Positions 1 to 8,295 of a stretch of DNA of 64,000 bases are shown in pieces. Source of the stretch: Nocardioides dongkuii (GTDB lineage Bacteria > Actinomycetota > Actinomycetes > Propionibacteriales > Nocardioidaceae); NCBI RefSeq assembly GCF_014127485.1, contig NZ_CP059903.1, positions 930,001 through 994,000 of the forward strand, read 5' to 3'. Made by a program: the position numbers and the translations under genes. A model generated the notes under the pieces. It had not been told where the DNA came from. It ran no database searches and worked only from the letters and a program-made list of their open reading frames with translations. How positions within the stretch are numbered: position 1 is the stretch's first letter; each line of letters starts with the position of its first letter.

Positions 1-1313
1 TGGAACTCGTCGACGACCACCACGTCGTACGCGTCCGCAGGGATGTTCGCGGCGCCGTACGACGACAGGGCCTGCACGCTCGCGAAGACGTGGTCCCAGC
101 GCTCGGGCCGGGCGCCGTCGACGTACAGCTCGCCGAACGAGGCGTCGTTGAGCACCTCGCGGTAGGTCCGGAGCGACTGCTGGAGGATCTCCTTGCGGTG
201 GGCGACGAAGAGCAGGCGCGGACGCTCGCCGGGGGTGTCGCCGCAGAGCCGGCGGTAGTCGAGCGCGGCGACGACCGTCTTGCCGGTGCCGGTCGCGGCG
301 ACCAGGAGGTTGCGGTGCCGGTCGTGCTCGGTGCGCTCGGCGGCCAGGGCGTCGAGCATCTGCTGCTGGTAGGGGTACGGCCGGACCTCCAGTCCGGACA
401 GGCTCACCGTGACCCGGTCGTGCTGGCGCCGCCCCGAGGCCTCGGCGAGCGCGTCGTCGAGCCGGTCGCGGTCGCGGTCGGGGTCGTAGGACTCGAAGCT
501 CGACTCGGCCCAGTAGCTGTCGAAGGTGGCGCGGAACTTCTCCAGCAGGGCGGGTGTCGCCACGCGGGAGAGCCGTACGTTCCACTCGACGCCGTCGAGT
601 AGTGCGGCGCGGGAAAGGTTCGAGGACCCGACGTACGCCGTGTCGAAGCGGGTCGCGCGCCGGAACATCCAGGCCTTCGCGTGAAGTCGGGTGCGCGCGG
701 CGTCGTACTGGATGCGCACCTCGGCGCCGAACTCCCGCACCAGACGATCCAGGGCCGCTCGCTCGGTGGCGCCCATGTACGTGGTGGTGATGACGCGGAG
801 GGGCGCATCTCGGCGACGCAGCCGCGCCAGCTCGGGCTCGAGAAGGCGGAGGCCGTGCCACTTCACGAAGGCACACAGGAGGTCGACCTGGTCGGAGGTG
901 TCGATCTCGGCCCGGAGCTCTGCCGCCAGGTTGGGCTCGCCCGCGCTGTTGGTAAGCAGCGCCGCGGCGGCGAGCGGAGTCATGGGGCGGACCGGCTCGA
1001 AGGCCACCACCCCGGGACCAGCGGCTCGCTCGAGCCGGTGGAGCTGCGACGTGGGCGTCGTGACGGTCTGGCCGCCGTGGTCCAGCCGTGCGGTCAGGTC
1101 GTTGACCAGGGCCAAGCGCCGCGCCGGATCGCCTTCGTCCTCCAGTGCTCGGACGGTGAGCTCGTAGACGTGCCGCGCCAGCACGTGCGGCTGGTCCGCC
1201 GGGTCCACTCGCGCGATGTCGGAGCGCAGATGAGGCGTCTGGGCGAGTGTGGCGGTCAGTCCCTCGGTGAGGAGGTGCTCGTGGAGCCCGAGGGCCAAGG
1301 GCTCGCTGGTCAC
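1..1313 (-). CDS. DEAD/DEAH-box helicase with N-terminal phospholipase D-like domain (partial, 5' part)
   Basis: The gene runs off the left edge and 437 residues are visible. It is read from GTG at 1313; an in-frame stop at 1326-1328 leaves little room for any other start. A PLD-type nuclease/phosphatidyltransferase motif lies near residues 195-220 (LHAKAWMF, then YVGSSNLS). It is followed by a superfamily II helicase core with Walker A ATGTGKT and, at the window edge, motif II DEFH. This order matches large DUF3427-type helicases, whose C-terminal helicase and DUF3427 parts would lie outside the window. Such proteins are thought to be ATP-driven nucleic-acid helicases with an accessory PLD nuclease fold, and some occur in defence loci. 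No partner gene is visible, so the role is inferred. Confidence 0.85.
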   Translation of the reverse strand, partial: MTSEPLALGLHEHLLTEGLTATLAQTPHLRSDIARVDPADQPHVLARHVYELTVRALEDEGDPARRLALVNDLTARLDHGGQTVTTPTSQLHRLERAAGPGVVAFEPVRPMTPLAAAALLTNSAGEPNLAAELRAEIDTSDQVDLLCAFVKWHGLRLLEPELARLRRRDAPLRVITTTYMGATERAALDRLVREFGAEVRIQYDAARTRLHAKAWMFRRATRFDTAYVGSSNLSRAALLDGVEWNVRLSRVATPALLEKFRATFDSYWAESSFESYDPDRDRDRLDDALAEASGRRQHDRVTVSLSGLEVRPYPYQQQMLDALAAERTEHDRHRNLLVAATGTGKTVVAALDYRRLCGDTPGERPRLLFVAHRKEILQQSLRTYREVLNDASFGELYVDGARPERWDHVFASVQALSSYGAANIPADAYDVVVVDEF

Positions 1314-1390
1314 CCCCAGAAGCTCTCACGTAATCCCAGGGTCGGCAGCCGAACTCTTTACCTTCCTGCTCAGCAGCGTGCCGAGCGACC

Positions 1391-2365
1391 TCAGGGAGCG
1401 ACGACGGCGCGACCACGCACCTCGCCCCGCTGCTGGTGGGCCCAGGCTTCGTCGGCACGGTCGAGCGGGAACACCTCGTACGGCACGCTGAGCCGGCCGG
1501 CAGCGGCGTGCTCCTCGATGGCGGCCATCGCCGCGTGCCGCTCAGCCGCGGACAGGTCGTTGTTGGTGTAGCCGATCACGCGGCGGGCGCCGCTGCGCAG
1601 GTGCGCGGAGCTGAACGTCGCGGCGTCGCCGGCGCTGCCGCCGAGGTTGACCAGCCGCCCCCGCGGGGCCAGGCACAGCAGCGCGGCTGAGGCGGGCACC
1701 CCGCACAACGGGTCGAGGACGAGGTCGACCTCGCCGACGACGTCCCGCATCCGCCGGGCGAGCGAGGCGACGTCCTCGTCGCGGCGCAGCTGGACGAAGC
1801 CGTCCGCCCCGAGCGCGGTCGCCTCGTCGCCGGCGCCGGGCTCGAGGGCGGCGCCGAAGACGGCTGCGGCGCCGTGGAGACGGGCGGCCTGCAGGCCGAC
1901 CCGGCCGACGATCCCGCTGGAGCCGAGCACCAGCACCCGGTCGCCCGGGGTCAGCCCACCGCTGAGCGTCAGCGCGGTCCACGCCGCGATCGCCGAGAGA
2001 CCCAGGGCAGCGAGGTGCACGTCGTCGACCGATCCGGTGAGCGGAACCAGCTCGTCGTCCGCCACGACCGCACGCTCGGCCATCGCTCCGTCGCCGGGCG
2101 CCATGCCCGCGGAGGTCGGGAACCACACGCGCGTCCCCACCGCGTACGACGTCGACTCCAGCACGGTGCCGACGCCCTGCACGCCGGGCACGTACGGCGT
2201 CGCCGGCTCCCCGAAGTACGACGTGCCGCTCGCGCACAGCAGGTCCAGCGGGGTGATCGGTGCGGCCGTGACCGCGACCAGGGCCTGCCCGTCACCCGGC
2301 ACCGGGTCGGCGACGTCGACCGCCCGCGGCGGCTCGCCGCAGGCGTGCAGGTGGGCCGCCCGCAT
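1391..2365 (-). CDS. Zinc-type/quinone oxidoreductase-like MDR dehydrogenase
   Basis: A 324-residue medium-chain dehydrogenase/reductase. The N-terminal GroES-like part contains PYVPGVQGVGTV and the Rossmann part contains VLGSSGIVGRVGLQAARL, the NAD(P)H-binding motif of quinone oxidoreductase-type MDRs. No structural-zinc cysteine cluster is visible, so it is probably the zinc-free quinone reductase or enoyl reductase class. The start ATG at 2365 overlaps the TGA of the upstream lyase gene by one base (TGATG), so the two are translationally coupled. It is the last gene of the minus-strand run that starts with the CoA-transferase and may reduce an unsaturated intermediate of that pathway. The substrate is unknown. 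Confidence 0.85.
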   Translation of the reverse strand: MRAAHLHACGEPPRAVDVADPVPGDGQALVAVTAAPITPLDLLCASGTSYFGEPATPYVPGVQGVGTVLESTSYAVGTRVWFPTSAGMAPGDGAMAERAVVADDELVPLTGSVDDVHLAALGLSAIAAWTALTLSGGLTPGDRVLVLGSSGIVGRVGLQAARLHGAAAVFGAALEPGAGDEATALGADGFVQLRRDEDVASLARRMRDVVGEVDLVLDPLCGVPASAALLCLAPRGRLVNLGGSAGDAATFSSAHLRSGARRVIGYTNNDLSAAERHAAMAAIEEHAAAGRLSVPYEVFPLDRADEAWAHQQRGEVRGRAVVAP

Positions 2366-3171
2366 CAGTCGTCCATGCGGTCGGCGGGGTCGACGTACAC
2401 GGCGTGGCGCTCGACGTCGGCGAACACCGCCGCGGCCACGTGGTGGCCGCGGACCTCCTCGGCGATGTGGCCCAGCAGCCCCGCGCACCGGGCCAGCAGC
2501 ACGACCCCGCGCAGCAGCTCGATCGGGATCCCGATGTCGGCGAGGGCGGCCCCGCAGGCGCCGGCCCCGTTGAGCGGCAGCGCCTTGCCCGTGACCTCCG
2601 GCGCGACCCGGCCGACGGCCTCGAAGAGCGCGAGGTGCGGCCCGAGCTGGCCCTCCTCGCGCGCGATCGCGTAGAGCGCGGGGATGCGCGGGTCGCCCTC
2701 CTTGTGGAGGTGGTGGCCCAGCCCGGGGACGAACTTCCCGGCCGCCCGCTGACGCCGTACGGCGTCGGCGGCCAGCGCGTCCCAGCCCTCGGGCGTGGTG
2801 GGCAGCTCGTCGGCCTGCGCGAGCGCGTCGGCCAGGAACCGCCCGGTGTCCTCGCTGACGCCGAGGAACCGCGAGCCGCCGCCGAGCAGTCCCGAGGCCA
2901 GCGCGCCCTGGATCGACTCGGGTGCGCTGAGGAACGTCATCCGCGCCGAGATCGCGGTGGGGGTGAAGCCGTGGTCGGCGAGCGCGACGAGGACGGCCTC
3001 GAAGACGCGGGCCTGCTGGGGCGTGGGCTCCTCGAGCGTGATCAGCCGGTAGGCCAGGTGCCCGAAGCTCACCTTCCCGATGAGGTCCGCGGAGAGGTCC
3101 TGGCCCAGCAGCGAGATCGTGTGCAGGTCGGAGACGCCCAGGGAGGTGGGGTACGTCGGGTGGTCGCTCAT
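2365..3171 (-). CDS. Citryl-CoA lyase-like / citrate synthase-family protein
   Basis: A 268-residue protein resembling the C-terminal half of citrate synthase and the citryl-CoA-lyase domain of ATP-citrate lyase. Visible landmarks are the GKFVPGLGHHLHKEGDPR segment (the family's GxGH histidine region), the glycine-rich region GLLGGGSRFLGV, and HIAEEVRG near the C-terminus. It is much shorter than a housekeeping citrate synthase (about 370-430 residues). With the CoA-transferase immediately upstream, a plausible job is C-C cleavage or condensation of a tricarboxylic or hydroxyacyl-CoA thioester. The substrate is not determinable from sequence. It overlaps the downstream MDR start by one base. 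Confidence 0.8.
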   Translation of the reverse strand: MSDHPTYPTSLGVSDLHTISLLGQDLSADLIGKVSFGHLAYRLITLEEPTPQQARVFEAVLVALADHGFTPTAISARMTFLSAPESIQGALASGLLGGGSRFLGVSEDTGRFLADALAQADELPTTPEGWDALAADAVRRQRAAGKFVPGLGHHLHKEGDPRIPALYAIAREEGQLGPHLALFEAVGRVAPEVTGKALPLNGAGACGAALADIGIPIELLRGVVLLARCAGLLGHIAEEVRGHHVAAAVFADVERHAVYVDPADRMDD

Positions 3172-3202
3172 CGTGGTCGGTTCCTTCGGGTGATGCGCAG
3201 GC

Positions 3203-4426
3203 TCACGCGGACGGGGTGGCCGGCTCGGTCGGAGCGGCCTCGGCGTGCGCGTGCGGGCCGAACCCGAGCCACCGCCGTACCTCCTCGCCGTGGCTGTCCA
3301 GCGCGGGGGGCGGCAGGTCGTAGCGGGCCGGCGTCGCGCTGAACCGGATCGGGTTGCGGACGGTCGGCACCCCGCCGACCTCGACGACCGGCTCGAGGCC
3401 GAGCGAGGTGGCCAGCTCGACGCCGCCGCGGACGTCGTTGATCGGCCCGCACGGCACGCCGGCCGCGCTCAGCTCGGTGAACCAGCCCTGGGCCGACCGG
3501 GTCGCGAGCCGCTCGAGCAGCAGCGGCCGCAGCTCCTCGCGGTGGTCGTTGCGCAGCCCGACGGTCCGGAACCGCTCGTCCTCGGCGAGCTCGGGCACAC
3601 CCATCGCCTGGACCAGCTTGCGGAACTGGCCGTCGTTCCCGGCCGCGATCACCAGGTCGCCGTCGCCGGTGGCCAGCGGCTCGTAGGGGAAGAGGCTGAG
3701 GTGGGCGTTGCCCATCCGGGACGGCACCATGTCGCCGGCGACGTACGCCGAGGTCTGGTTGACCAGCGTGGACATCGCGGTCGAGAGCAGGTTGGTCTCG
3801 ACGTGCTGGCCGGCGCCGGTCGCGTCGCGGTGCCGCAGTGCGGCGAGGATGCCGATGACCGACTGCAGCCCGGTCATCACGTCGAAGACGGAGATGCCGG
3901 CGCGGTAGGGCTCGCCGTCGGGGTCGCCGGTGAGGCTCATCAGCCCGGACATCGCCTGGACCAGGAGGTCGTAGCCGGGCAGGTGCGCGCCGCCGGTCGA
4001 GCCGAAGCCGCTGATCGAGCAGTAGACGCTGGCCGGGTTCCGGCCGGCCACGTCGTCGTACCCGAGCCCGAAGCGGTCCAGGCCACCCGGCTTGAAGTTG
4101 TGGATGAACACGTCGGCCCGGCGGGACAGCTCGTGGGCCACCTCGAGGTCCTCGTCGTCCTTGAGGTCCAGGACGATCGAGCGCTTCCCGCGGTTGATCG
4201 CGAGGTAGTAGGTGCCGGTGTCGCCGCGGCGCGGCGGCACCCAGTGCCGGGTGTCGTCGCCGGCCGGGCTCTCGACCTTGACCACCTCGGCGCCCAGGTC
4301 GGCCAGCAGCATCGTTGCGTACGGGCCGGCGAGCACCCGGGAGAAGTCGGCGACGAGCACCCCGGCGAGGGGGCCGTCCGGTGCGGGGGACCCGGGGCTC
4401 GGCGTCGGTGCCTGGTCGATGGTCAC
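3203..4426 (-). CDS. CaiB/BaiF (class III) CoA-transferase
   Basis: A 407-residue family III CoA-transferase, which moves CoA between carboxylic acids through an aspartyl-CoA intermediate. Motifs are VLVADFSRVLAGPYATMLLA at the N-terminus, GAEVVKVESPAGDDTR, RGKRSIVLDLK, and GYDLLVQAMSGLMSLTG, which holds the expected catalytic aspartate. GTG 4426 is preferred because GGGAGA sits about 9 nt upstream. An in-frame ATG at 4441 would add five residues but directly abuts an operator-like palindrome. It is the first gene of a minus-strand operon with the lyase-like and MDR genes (31-nt gap to the next). It probably activates the pathway acid as its CoA thioester. Confidence 0.9.
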   Translation of the reverse strand: MTIDQAPTPSPGSPAPDGPLAGVLVADFSRVLAGPYATMLLADLGAEVVKVESPAGDDTRHWVPPRRGDTGTYYLAINRGKRSIVLDLKDDEDLEVAHELSRRADVFIHNFKPGGLDRFGLGYDDVAGRNPASVYCSISGFGSTGGAHLPGYDLLVQAMSGLMSLTGDPDGEPYRAGISVFDVMTGLQSVIGILAALRHRDATGAGQHVETNLLSTAMSTLVNQTSAYVAGDMVPSRMGNAHLSLFPYEPLATGDGDLVIAAGNDGQFRKLVQAMGVPELAEDERFRTVGLRNDHREELRPLLLERLATRSAQGWFTELSAAGVPCGPINDVRGGVELATSLGLEPVVEVGGVPTVRNPIRFSATPARYDLPPPALDSHGEEVRRWLGFGPHAHAEAAPTEPATPSA

Positions 4427-4444
4427 AGACTCTCCCAGCATTTC

Positions 4445-4460
4445 GCGGACAATTGTCCGC
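4445..4460. promoter_or_regulatory. Operator-like palindrome O1 (candidate IclR site)
   Basis: GCGGACAATTGTCCGC is a perfect 16-bp palindrome placed just upstream of the CoA-transferase start. It shares its GGACA/TGTCC arms with O2 at 4581-4596. Binding by the IclR protein encoded at 6107-6901 is an inference. Confidence 0.65.
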
Positions 4461-4580
4461 TAATCTCCCCGAGTCTCGTCGCTGATGTCAAGAGTGGCGA
4501 AAAGAGACCGCCGGAGGCGGCCGACGAGCGCCAGGAAGGCTCTTGACATGTGACCGGCGTTACCCGAGGCTGACGCGAAA

Positions 4581-4596
4581 ACGGACATCTGTCCGT
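4581..4596. promoter_or_regulatory. Operator-like inverted repeat O2 (candidate IclR site)
   Basis: ACGGACATCTGTCCGT has 7-bp arms (ACGGACA/TGTCCGT) around a 2-nt centre, the same arm sequence and spacing as O1. It lies 25 nt upstream of the amidohydrolase ATG and 15 nt from its GGAGG ribosome-binding site, so it is well placed to control that gene. Confidence 0.65.
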
Positions 4597-4621
4597 CACG
4601 CCCGGAACGCCGGAGGTTGCG

Positions 4622-6082
4622 ATGTCCACGCCTACGCCCCACGCCACCGACCTCGCCGGTGCGCCCGCCGTGGTGCTCCGCGGCGGCACCGTCCTGACCA
4701 TGGACGACCGGCGCACCGTGCTGACCGACGCCGACGTGCTCGTCGTCGGCGACACGATCGAGGCGGTCGGCCCGGCGCTGCAGGTGCCCGAGGGGACCGT
4801 CGAGGTAGACGCCTCCGGCGGCATCGTGATGCCGGGCATGGTCGACACCCACCGACACATGTGGCAGACCGCGGTGCGCGGGTACGGCGCGGACTGGACG
4901 CTGACGCAGTACTTCGTGTGGAACTACCTCGAGCACGGGAAGAAGTTCCGACCCCAGGACATCTACGCGGGCAACCTGCTCAGCGGGCTGGAGGCCCTCG
5001 AGGCCGGCGTCACCACCAGCGTCGACTGGTCGCACAACCTGCACACCGTCGACCACGCCGACGCCGCGGTCGACGCGCTGGAGGAGGTGCCCGGTCGGTT
5101 CGTCATGGCGTACGGCAACATCCAGGCCGGTCCCTGGGAGTGGTCGGCGACCCCGGAGTTCCGCGACTTCGTCGAGCGTCGGATGACGCGCACCGACATG
5201 CTCGGCTTCCAGATGGCCTTCGACGTCACCGGCGACCCGGAGTTCCCGGAGCAGGCGGCCTTCGAGGTCGCCCGAGAGCTCGACGTCCCGGTGACCACCC
5301 ACGCCGGCGTGTGGGGCGCGACGAACGACGACGGCATCCGGCTGATGCACGAGCACGGCTTCATGAGGCCCGAGACGGTCTACGTCCACGCCGCCACCCT
5401 GAGCGACGACTCCTACCAACGGATCGCGGCCACCGGCGGGCACGCGTCGGTGTCGGCCGAGAGTGAGGCCAGCTGCGGCCAGGGCTACCCCTCGAGCTGG
5501 TCGCTGCGTCGGCACGGCATCCCGATCTCGCTGTCGATGGACACCAGCGTCTGGATGAGCGGCGACATCTTCTCCGCGATGCGGTCCACCCTCAGCGCCG
5601 ACCGCACCCGCGAGCACCACGAGGCGCACGCCAAGAACGAGACCGTCACCCACCTGCCCGTCCGTACCGCGGACGTCGTGGAGTGGGCGACCCGCGGCGG
5701 CGCCCGCGCCCTCGGCCTCGACGACGTGGTGGGCAGCCTCGAGCCGGGCAAGAAGGCCGACGTCGTGCTCATCAAGAACGACGACTCGCCGGTGATGTTC
5801 CCGGTGCTCAACCCCTACGGCCACGTGGTGATGCAGGCCCAGCGCGGCGACGTCCACACGGTCCTGGTGAACGGGCGGGTCGTGAAGCACGAGCACAAGC
5901 TCGTCGGCGCGGACCTCGCCAAGGCGCGCCGGGTGGTCGAGGAGACCGTCTCCCACCTGCAGGACGCCCTCGGCGAGTCCGCGTGGGCGGCCGGCATGAG
6001 CCCGGACATCCCGGAGTCGAAGGTGCTGGACAATCCCTACACCTACACCGAGTACGCCGACTCCTCGACGCACACCCGCTGA
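4622..6082 (+). CDS. Amidohydrolase-superfamily deaminase/hydrolase (TRZ/ATZ-like)
   Basis: A 486-residue cytosolic metal-dependent hydrolase of the guanine deaminase/chlorohydrolase branch. The metal ligands are visible in order: VDTHRHMW (HxH) after the GGIVMPGM strand, THAG in the middle, YVHAATL, and the late aspartate in SLSMDTSVWMSG. The C-terminus has the usual GSLEPGKKADVVL. ATG 4622 follows GGAGG at 4612-4616. It is divergent from the CoA-transferase operon and lies near O1 and O2. It may deaminate or hydrolyse a heteroaromatic or aminoaromatic compound that feeds the dioxygenase genes downstream. The substrate is an inference. Confidence 0.88.
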   Translation: MSTPTPHATDLAGAPAVVLRGGTVLTMDDRRTVLTDADVLVVGDTIEAVGPALQVPEGTVEVDASGGIVMPGMVDTHRHMWQTAVRGYGADWTLTQYFVWNYLEHGKKFRPQDIYAGNLLSGLEALEAGVTTSVDWSHNLHTVDHADAAVDALEEVPGRFVMAYGNIQAGPWEWSATPEFRDFVERRMTRTDMLGFQMAFDVTGDPEFPEQAAFEVARELDVPVTTHAGVWGATNDDGIRLMHEHGFMRPETVYVHAATLSDDSYQRIAATGGHASVSAESEASCGQGYPSSWSLRRHGIPISLSMDTSVWMSGDIFSAMRSTLSADRTREHHEAHAKNETVTHLPVRTADVVEWATRGGARALGLDDVVGSLEPGKKADVVLIKNDDSPVMFPVLNPYGHVVMQAQRGDVHTVLVNGRVVKHEHKLVGADLAKARRVVEETVSHLQDALGESAWAAGMSPDIPESKVLDNPYTYTEYADSSTHTR

Positions 6083-6106
6083 GCCGTGCCCACCGAGGGA
6101 CTCCGG

Positions 6107-6901
6107 TCAGCCCCCGACCTGGGGGCGGGCCTGCCACAGCGCCCAGTCGGCGGCGACCTCGCCGGCGGTCTGCATCAGCCAGGGGAGGTACTCCCCGGTG
6201 AGCGTCTCCACACTCGTCTCCGCGGCGTGCACCGTGACGTTCATGGCGGCACGGACCGCGCCGTCGCCGTCGCGCACCGGCACGGCGATCGAGCGGATGC
6301 CGCGGGCCAGCTCCTCGTCGGCAAGCGCCCAGCCGCGGGCGCGGACGGCGCGGAGCTCGGCCTCGAGCTCGGCGGTGTCGTACGCCGGGTCCGGCAGGCC
6401 CGAGCGGGTCGGCTCGGCGAGGACGGCGGCGCGCGCGTCGGCGTCCAGCGCGGCCAGCAGCACCTTGCCCTGCGAGGTCGGCACCGCCGGGAAGCGGGTG
6501 CCGATGTCGACGCGCAGCGAGATGATCTTCGGCACCGCGACCCGCGCGACGTAGACGATGTCGGAGCCGTCGAGCTGGGTCATCGAGGACGACTCACCGG
6601 TCCTGGCGACGAGCGCCTCGAGGTGCGGCCGGGCCATGTCCCACAGCCCCAGGGACGCGGCGTACGCCGCCCCGAGACGCAGGACGCGGGGGGTCAGGGC
6701 GAAGCGGCTGCCGCTCGCCCGGACGTAGCCGAGCTCCTCGAGGGTGAGCAGCAGCCGGCGTGCAGTGGGCCGGGCCAACCCGGTCGCAGTGGCGATCTCG
6801 GCCAGCGTCATCTCGGGGTGCGCGGCGTCGAAGCAGGTGAGCACGTCGAGCCCCCGCGCGAGCGCCTCGACGAAGTCGGGTCCCGATCCACGGCCAGCCA
6901 T
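6107..6901 (-). CDS. IclR-family transcriptional regulator (PcaR/PobR-like)
   Basis: A 264-residue regulator with an N-terminal winged helix-turn-helix (TLAEIATATGLARPTARRLL) and a C-terminal effector domain containing the family sequences VPTSQGKVLLAAL and GIRSIAVPVRDGDG. IclR proteins of the PcaU/PobR type sense aromatic acids. ATG 6901 gives the usual short N-terminus before DFVEALARGLDVL; GTG 6937 would add 12 residues. It is divergent from the LigBA genes and faces the amidohydrolase. GGACA-type inverted repeats occur at both divergent intergenic regions, so it is the likely local regulator. It could be an activator or a repressor. Confidence 0.9.
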   Translation of the reverse strand: MAGRGSGPDFVEALARGLDVLTCFDAAHPEMTLAEIATATGLARPTARRLLLTLEELGYVRASGSRFALTPRVLRLGAAYAASLGLWDMARPHLEALVARTGESSSMTQLDGSDIVYVARVAVPKIISLRVDIGTRFPAVPTSQGKVLLAALDADARAAVLAEPTRSGLPDPAYDTAELEAELRAVRARGWALADEELARGIRSIAVPVRDGDGAVRAAMNVTVHAAETSVETLTGEYLPWLMQTAGEVAADWALWQARPQVGG

Positions 6902-6961
6902 GAGCCGATGCTCGCACAGCGGACGCTCGTCGAACACTCCGCAGGGTCATATCGCCGGGAT

Positions 6962-6974
6962 GCGGACATCCGTA
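6962..6974. promoter_or_regulatory. Partial operator-like site O3 (candidate IclR half-site)
   Basis: GCGGACATCCGTA keeps the GCGGACA half-site of O1 and O2 and contains a shorter dyad, CGGA-CA-TCCG (6963-6972). It lies between the divergent IclR and LigB-like genes, 46 nt before the latter. It is weaker evidence than O1 or O2. Confidence 0.4.
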
Positions 6975-7020
6975 CGAACCAGACCCGGCCCGCCGCAGGG
7001 CCCGACGGAAGGACCCCCTG

Positions 7021-7914
7021 ATGGCGAAGCTGGTCGCGATCCTGGCCACGACCCACCACCCGTTCTACTACCAGACCAGCCAGCTGCCGGCCGACCAGGC
7101 GCCGCCGTTCGCGGCCGACTGGGTCCGCAAGGTGGAGGCCTACCGCGAGACGCTCACCCGGGCGCAGCCCGACGTGCTGGTGATGGTCGGCTCCGACCAC
7201 TTCCACCAGCTGTGGCTGGACAACATGCCGCAGTTCCTCGTCGGCAAGGCGCCGTTCTACGACGGCAACTGGGAGAACGAGATCCGCGAGTTCGGCATGC
7301 CGAAGCTCTTCTTCCAGGGCCACGAGGAGCTCTCGGCGTACCTGCTCCGTGAGGGGATCGACCGCGGCTTCGACCTCGCGTTCTCCCACGAGCTGCGGGT
7401 CGACCACTCGATCACCTGCCCGATCCTCACGGTCCGGCCGCAGAACGACCTGCCGATCGTGCCGATCTACACCAACATCTTCGCCCCGCCGCTGCCGCGG
7501 CCCGAGCGCTTCGTCCAGCTGGGCACGACGATCCGCGAGATCATCGACGCCTGGCCGAGCGAGATGCGGGTGGCGGTCATCGGCTCCGGTCACCTCTCCC
7601 TCGAGCTCGGCGGGCCGCGCCAGTTCGGCCCGCACGGTCCGGACCCGGACTTCGACGCCCAGGCGGTCGACTGGATCAAGAACGGCGACATCGACGGCGT
7701 CCTCTCGAACGTCACCCTCGAGAGCCTGCACGCGCCGGGCAACGCCACCCACGGCTTCATGGACTTCATGCTGATGATGGGGATCGCGGGCTACGCCAAG
7801 GCCGACTACGCCGACAACCTCGATCTCTTCCACACGATGGAGGCCTACTTCACCTGGTACCCGGACCCGAGCCTGGTGCCCGGCCTGCCGCTGACCTCGA
7901 ACGGAGCTCTGTGA
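7021..7914 (+). CDS. LigB-type extradiol ring-cleavage dioxygenase, catalytic (beta) subunit
   Basis: A 297-residue class III extradiol dioxygenase subunit (protocatechuate 4,5-dioxygenase beta/LigB superfamily), which opens a catechol-type ring using Fe(II) and O2. Likely iron or acid-base residues lie in ATTHHPFYY near the N-terminus, VGSDHFHQLW, and the later GSGHLSLELGG. ATG 7021 follows GGAAGGA. Its TGA overlaps the start of the LigA-like gene by one base (TGATG), as expected for subunits of one enzyme. The control region holds O3. Protocatechuate, gallate or another hydroxylated aromatic acid are all possible substrates. Confidence 0.88.
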   Translation: MAKLVAILATTHHPFYYQTSQLPADQAPPFAADWVRKVEAYRETLTRAQPDVLVMVGSDHFHQLWLDNMPQFLVGKAPFYDGNWENEIREFGMPKLFFQGHEELSAYLLREGIDRGFDLAFSHELRVDHSITCPILTVRPQNDLPIVPIYTNIFAPPLPRPERFVQLGTTIREIIDAWPSEMRVAVIGSGHLSLELGGPRQFGPHGPDPDFDAQAVDWIKNGDIDGVLSNVTLESLHAPGNATHGFMDFMLMMGIAGYAKADYADNLDLFHTMEAYFTWYPDPSLVPGLPLTSNGAL

Positions 7915-8276
7915 TGAGCAAGTACCTCCTCAACAAGTTCCTGTTCACCGTCGACCGCGACACCTCGCTCACCGAGCGCTACCGCGAGGACCCCGCCGGC
8001 ACCGTCGCCTGGTGGGAGGCCGAGGAGGCCAACCGCATCCTCAACTGCACCGACGCCGAGAGGTCGACGTGGCTCTCGTTCACCGACGAGGAGCGTCAGG
8101 CGCTGGCCACCCACGACCACGTCGCGCTCTTCGAGATGGGCGCCCACCCGTTCCTCACGCTCACGCTCTGGATCGCGATGTTCGAGCGGGACTGGGACGA
8201 GCCGCTGGGCATGCAGCTCGACTACGGCGCGAAGCTCGCCTACGCCACCCAGCCCTACCCCGACATCAGCTGCTGA
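7914..8276 (+). CDS. LigA-type extradiol dioxygenase small (alpha) subunit
   Basis: A 120-residue all-helical protein resembling the protocatechuate 4,5-dioxygenase alpha subunit, which caps the active site of the LigB subunit. Family-like stretches are NKFLFTVDRD, FTDEERQALATHD and GAHPFLTL. ATG 7914 shares its A with the TGA of the LigB-like gene; GTG 7911 is in frame one codon earlier. The length fits free-standing LigA proteins. Lying directly behind the beta subunit, it completes a two-subunit dioxygenase. No hydratase or aldolase of the 4,5-cleavage pathway follows, so the lower steps must be elsewhere or done by the minus-strand CoA genes. Confidence 0.87.
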   Translation: MSKYLLNKFLFTVDRDTSLTERYREDPAGTVAWWEAEEANRILNCTDAERSTWLSFTDEERQALATHDHVALFEMGAHPFLTLTLWIAMFERDWDEPLGMQLDYGAKLAYATQPYPDISC

Positions 8277-8295
8277 GCCGGGGCAGGATGGCCGG

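Noticed and set aside
2365..3171. Citrate synthase of the TCA cycle
   Set aside because: At 268 residues it is too short and is operonic with a CoA-transferase; it fits the citryl-CoA-lyase-like branch better.
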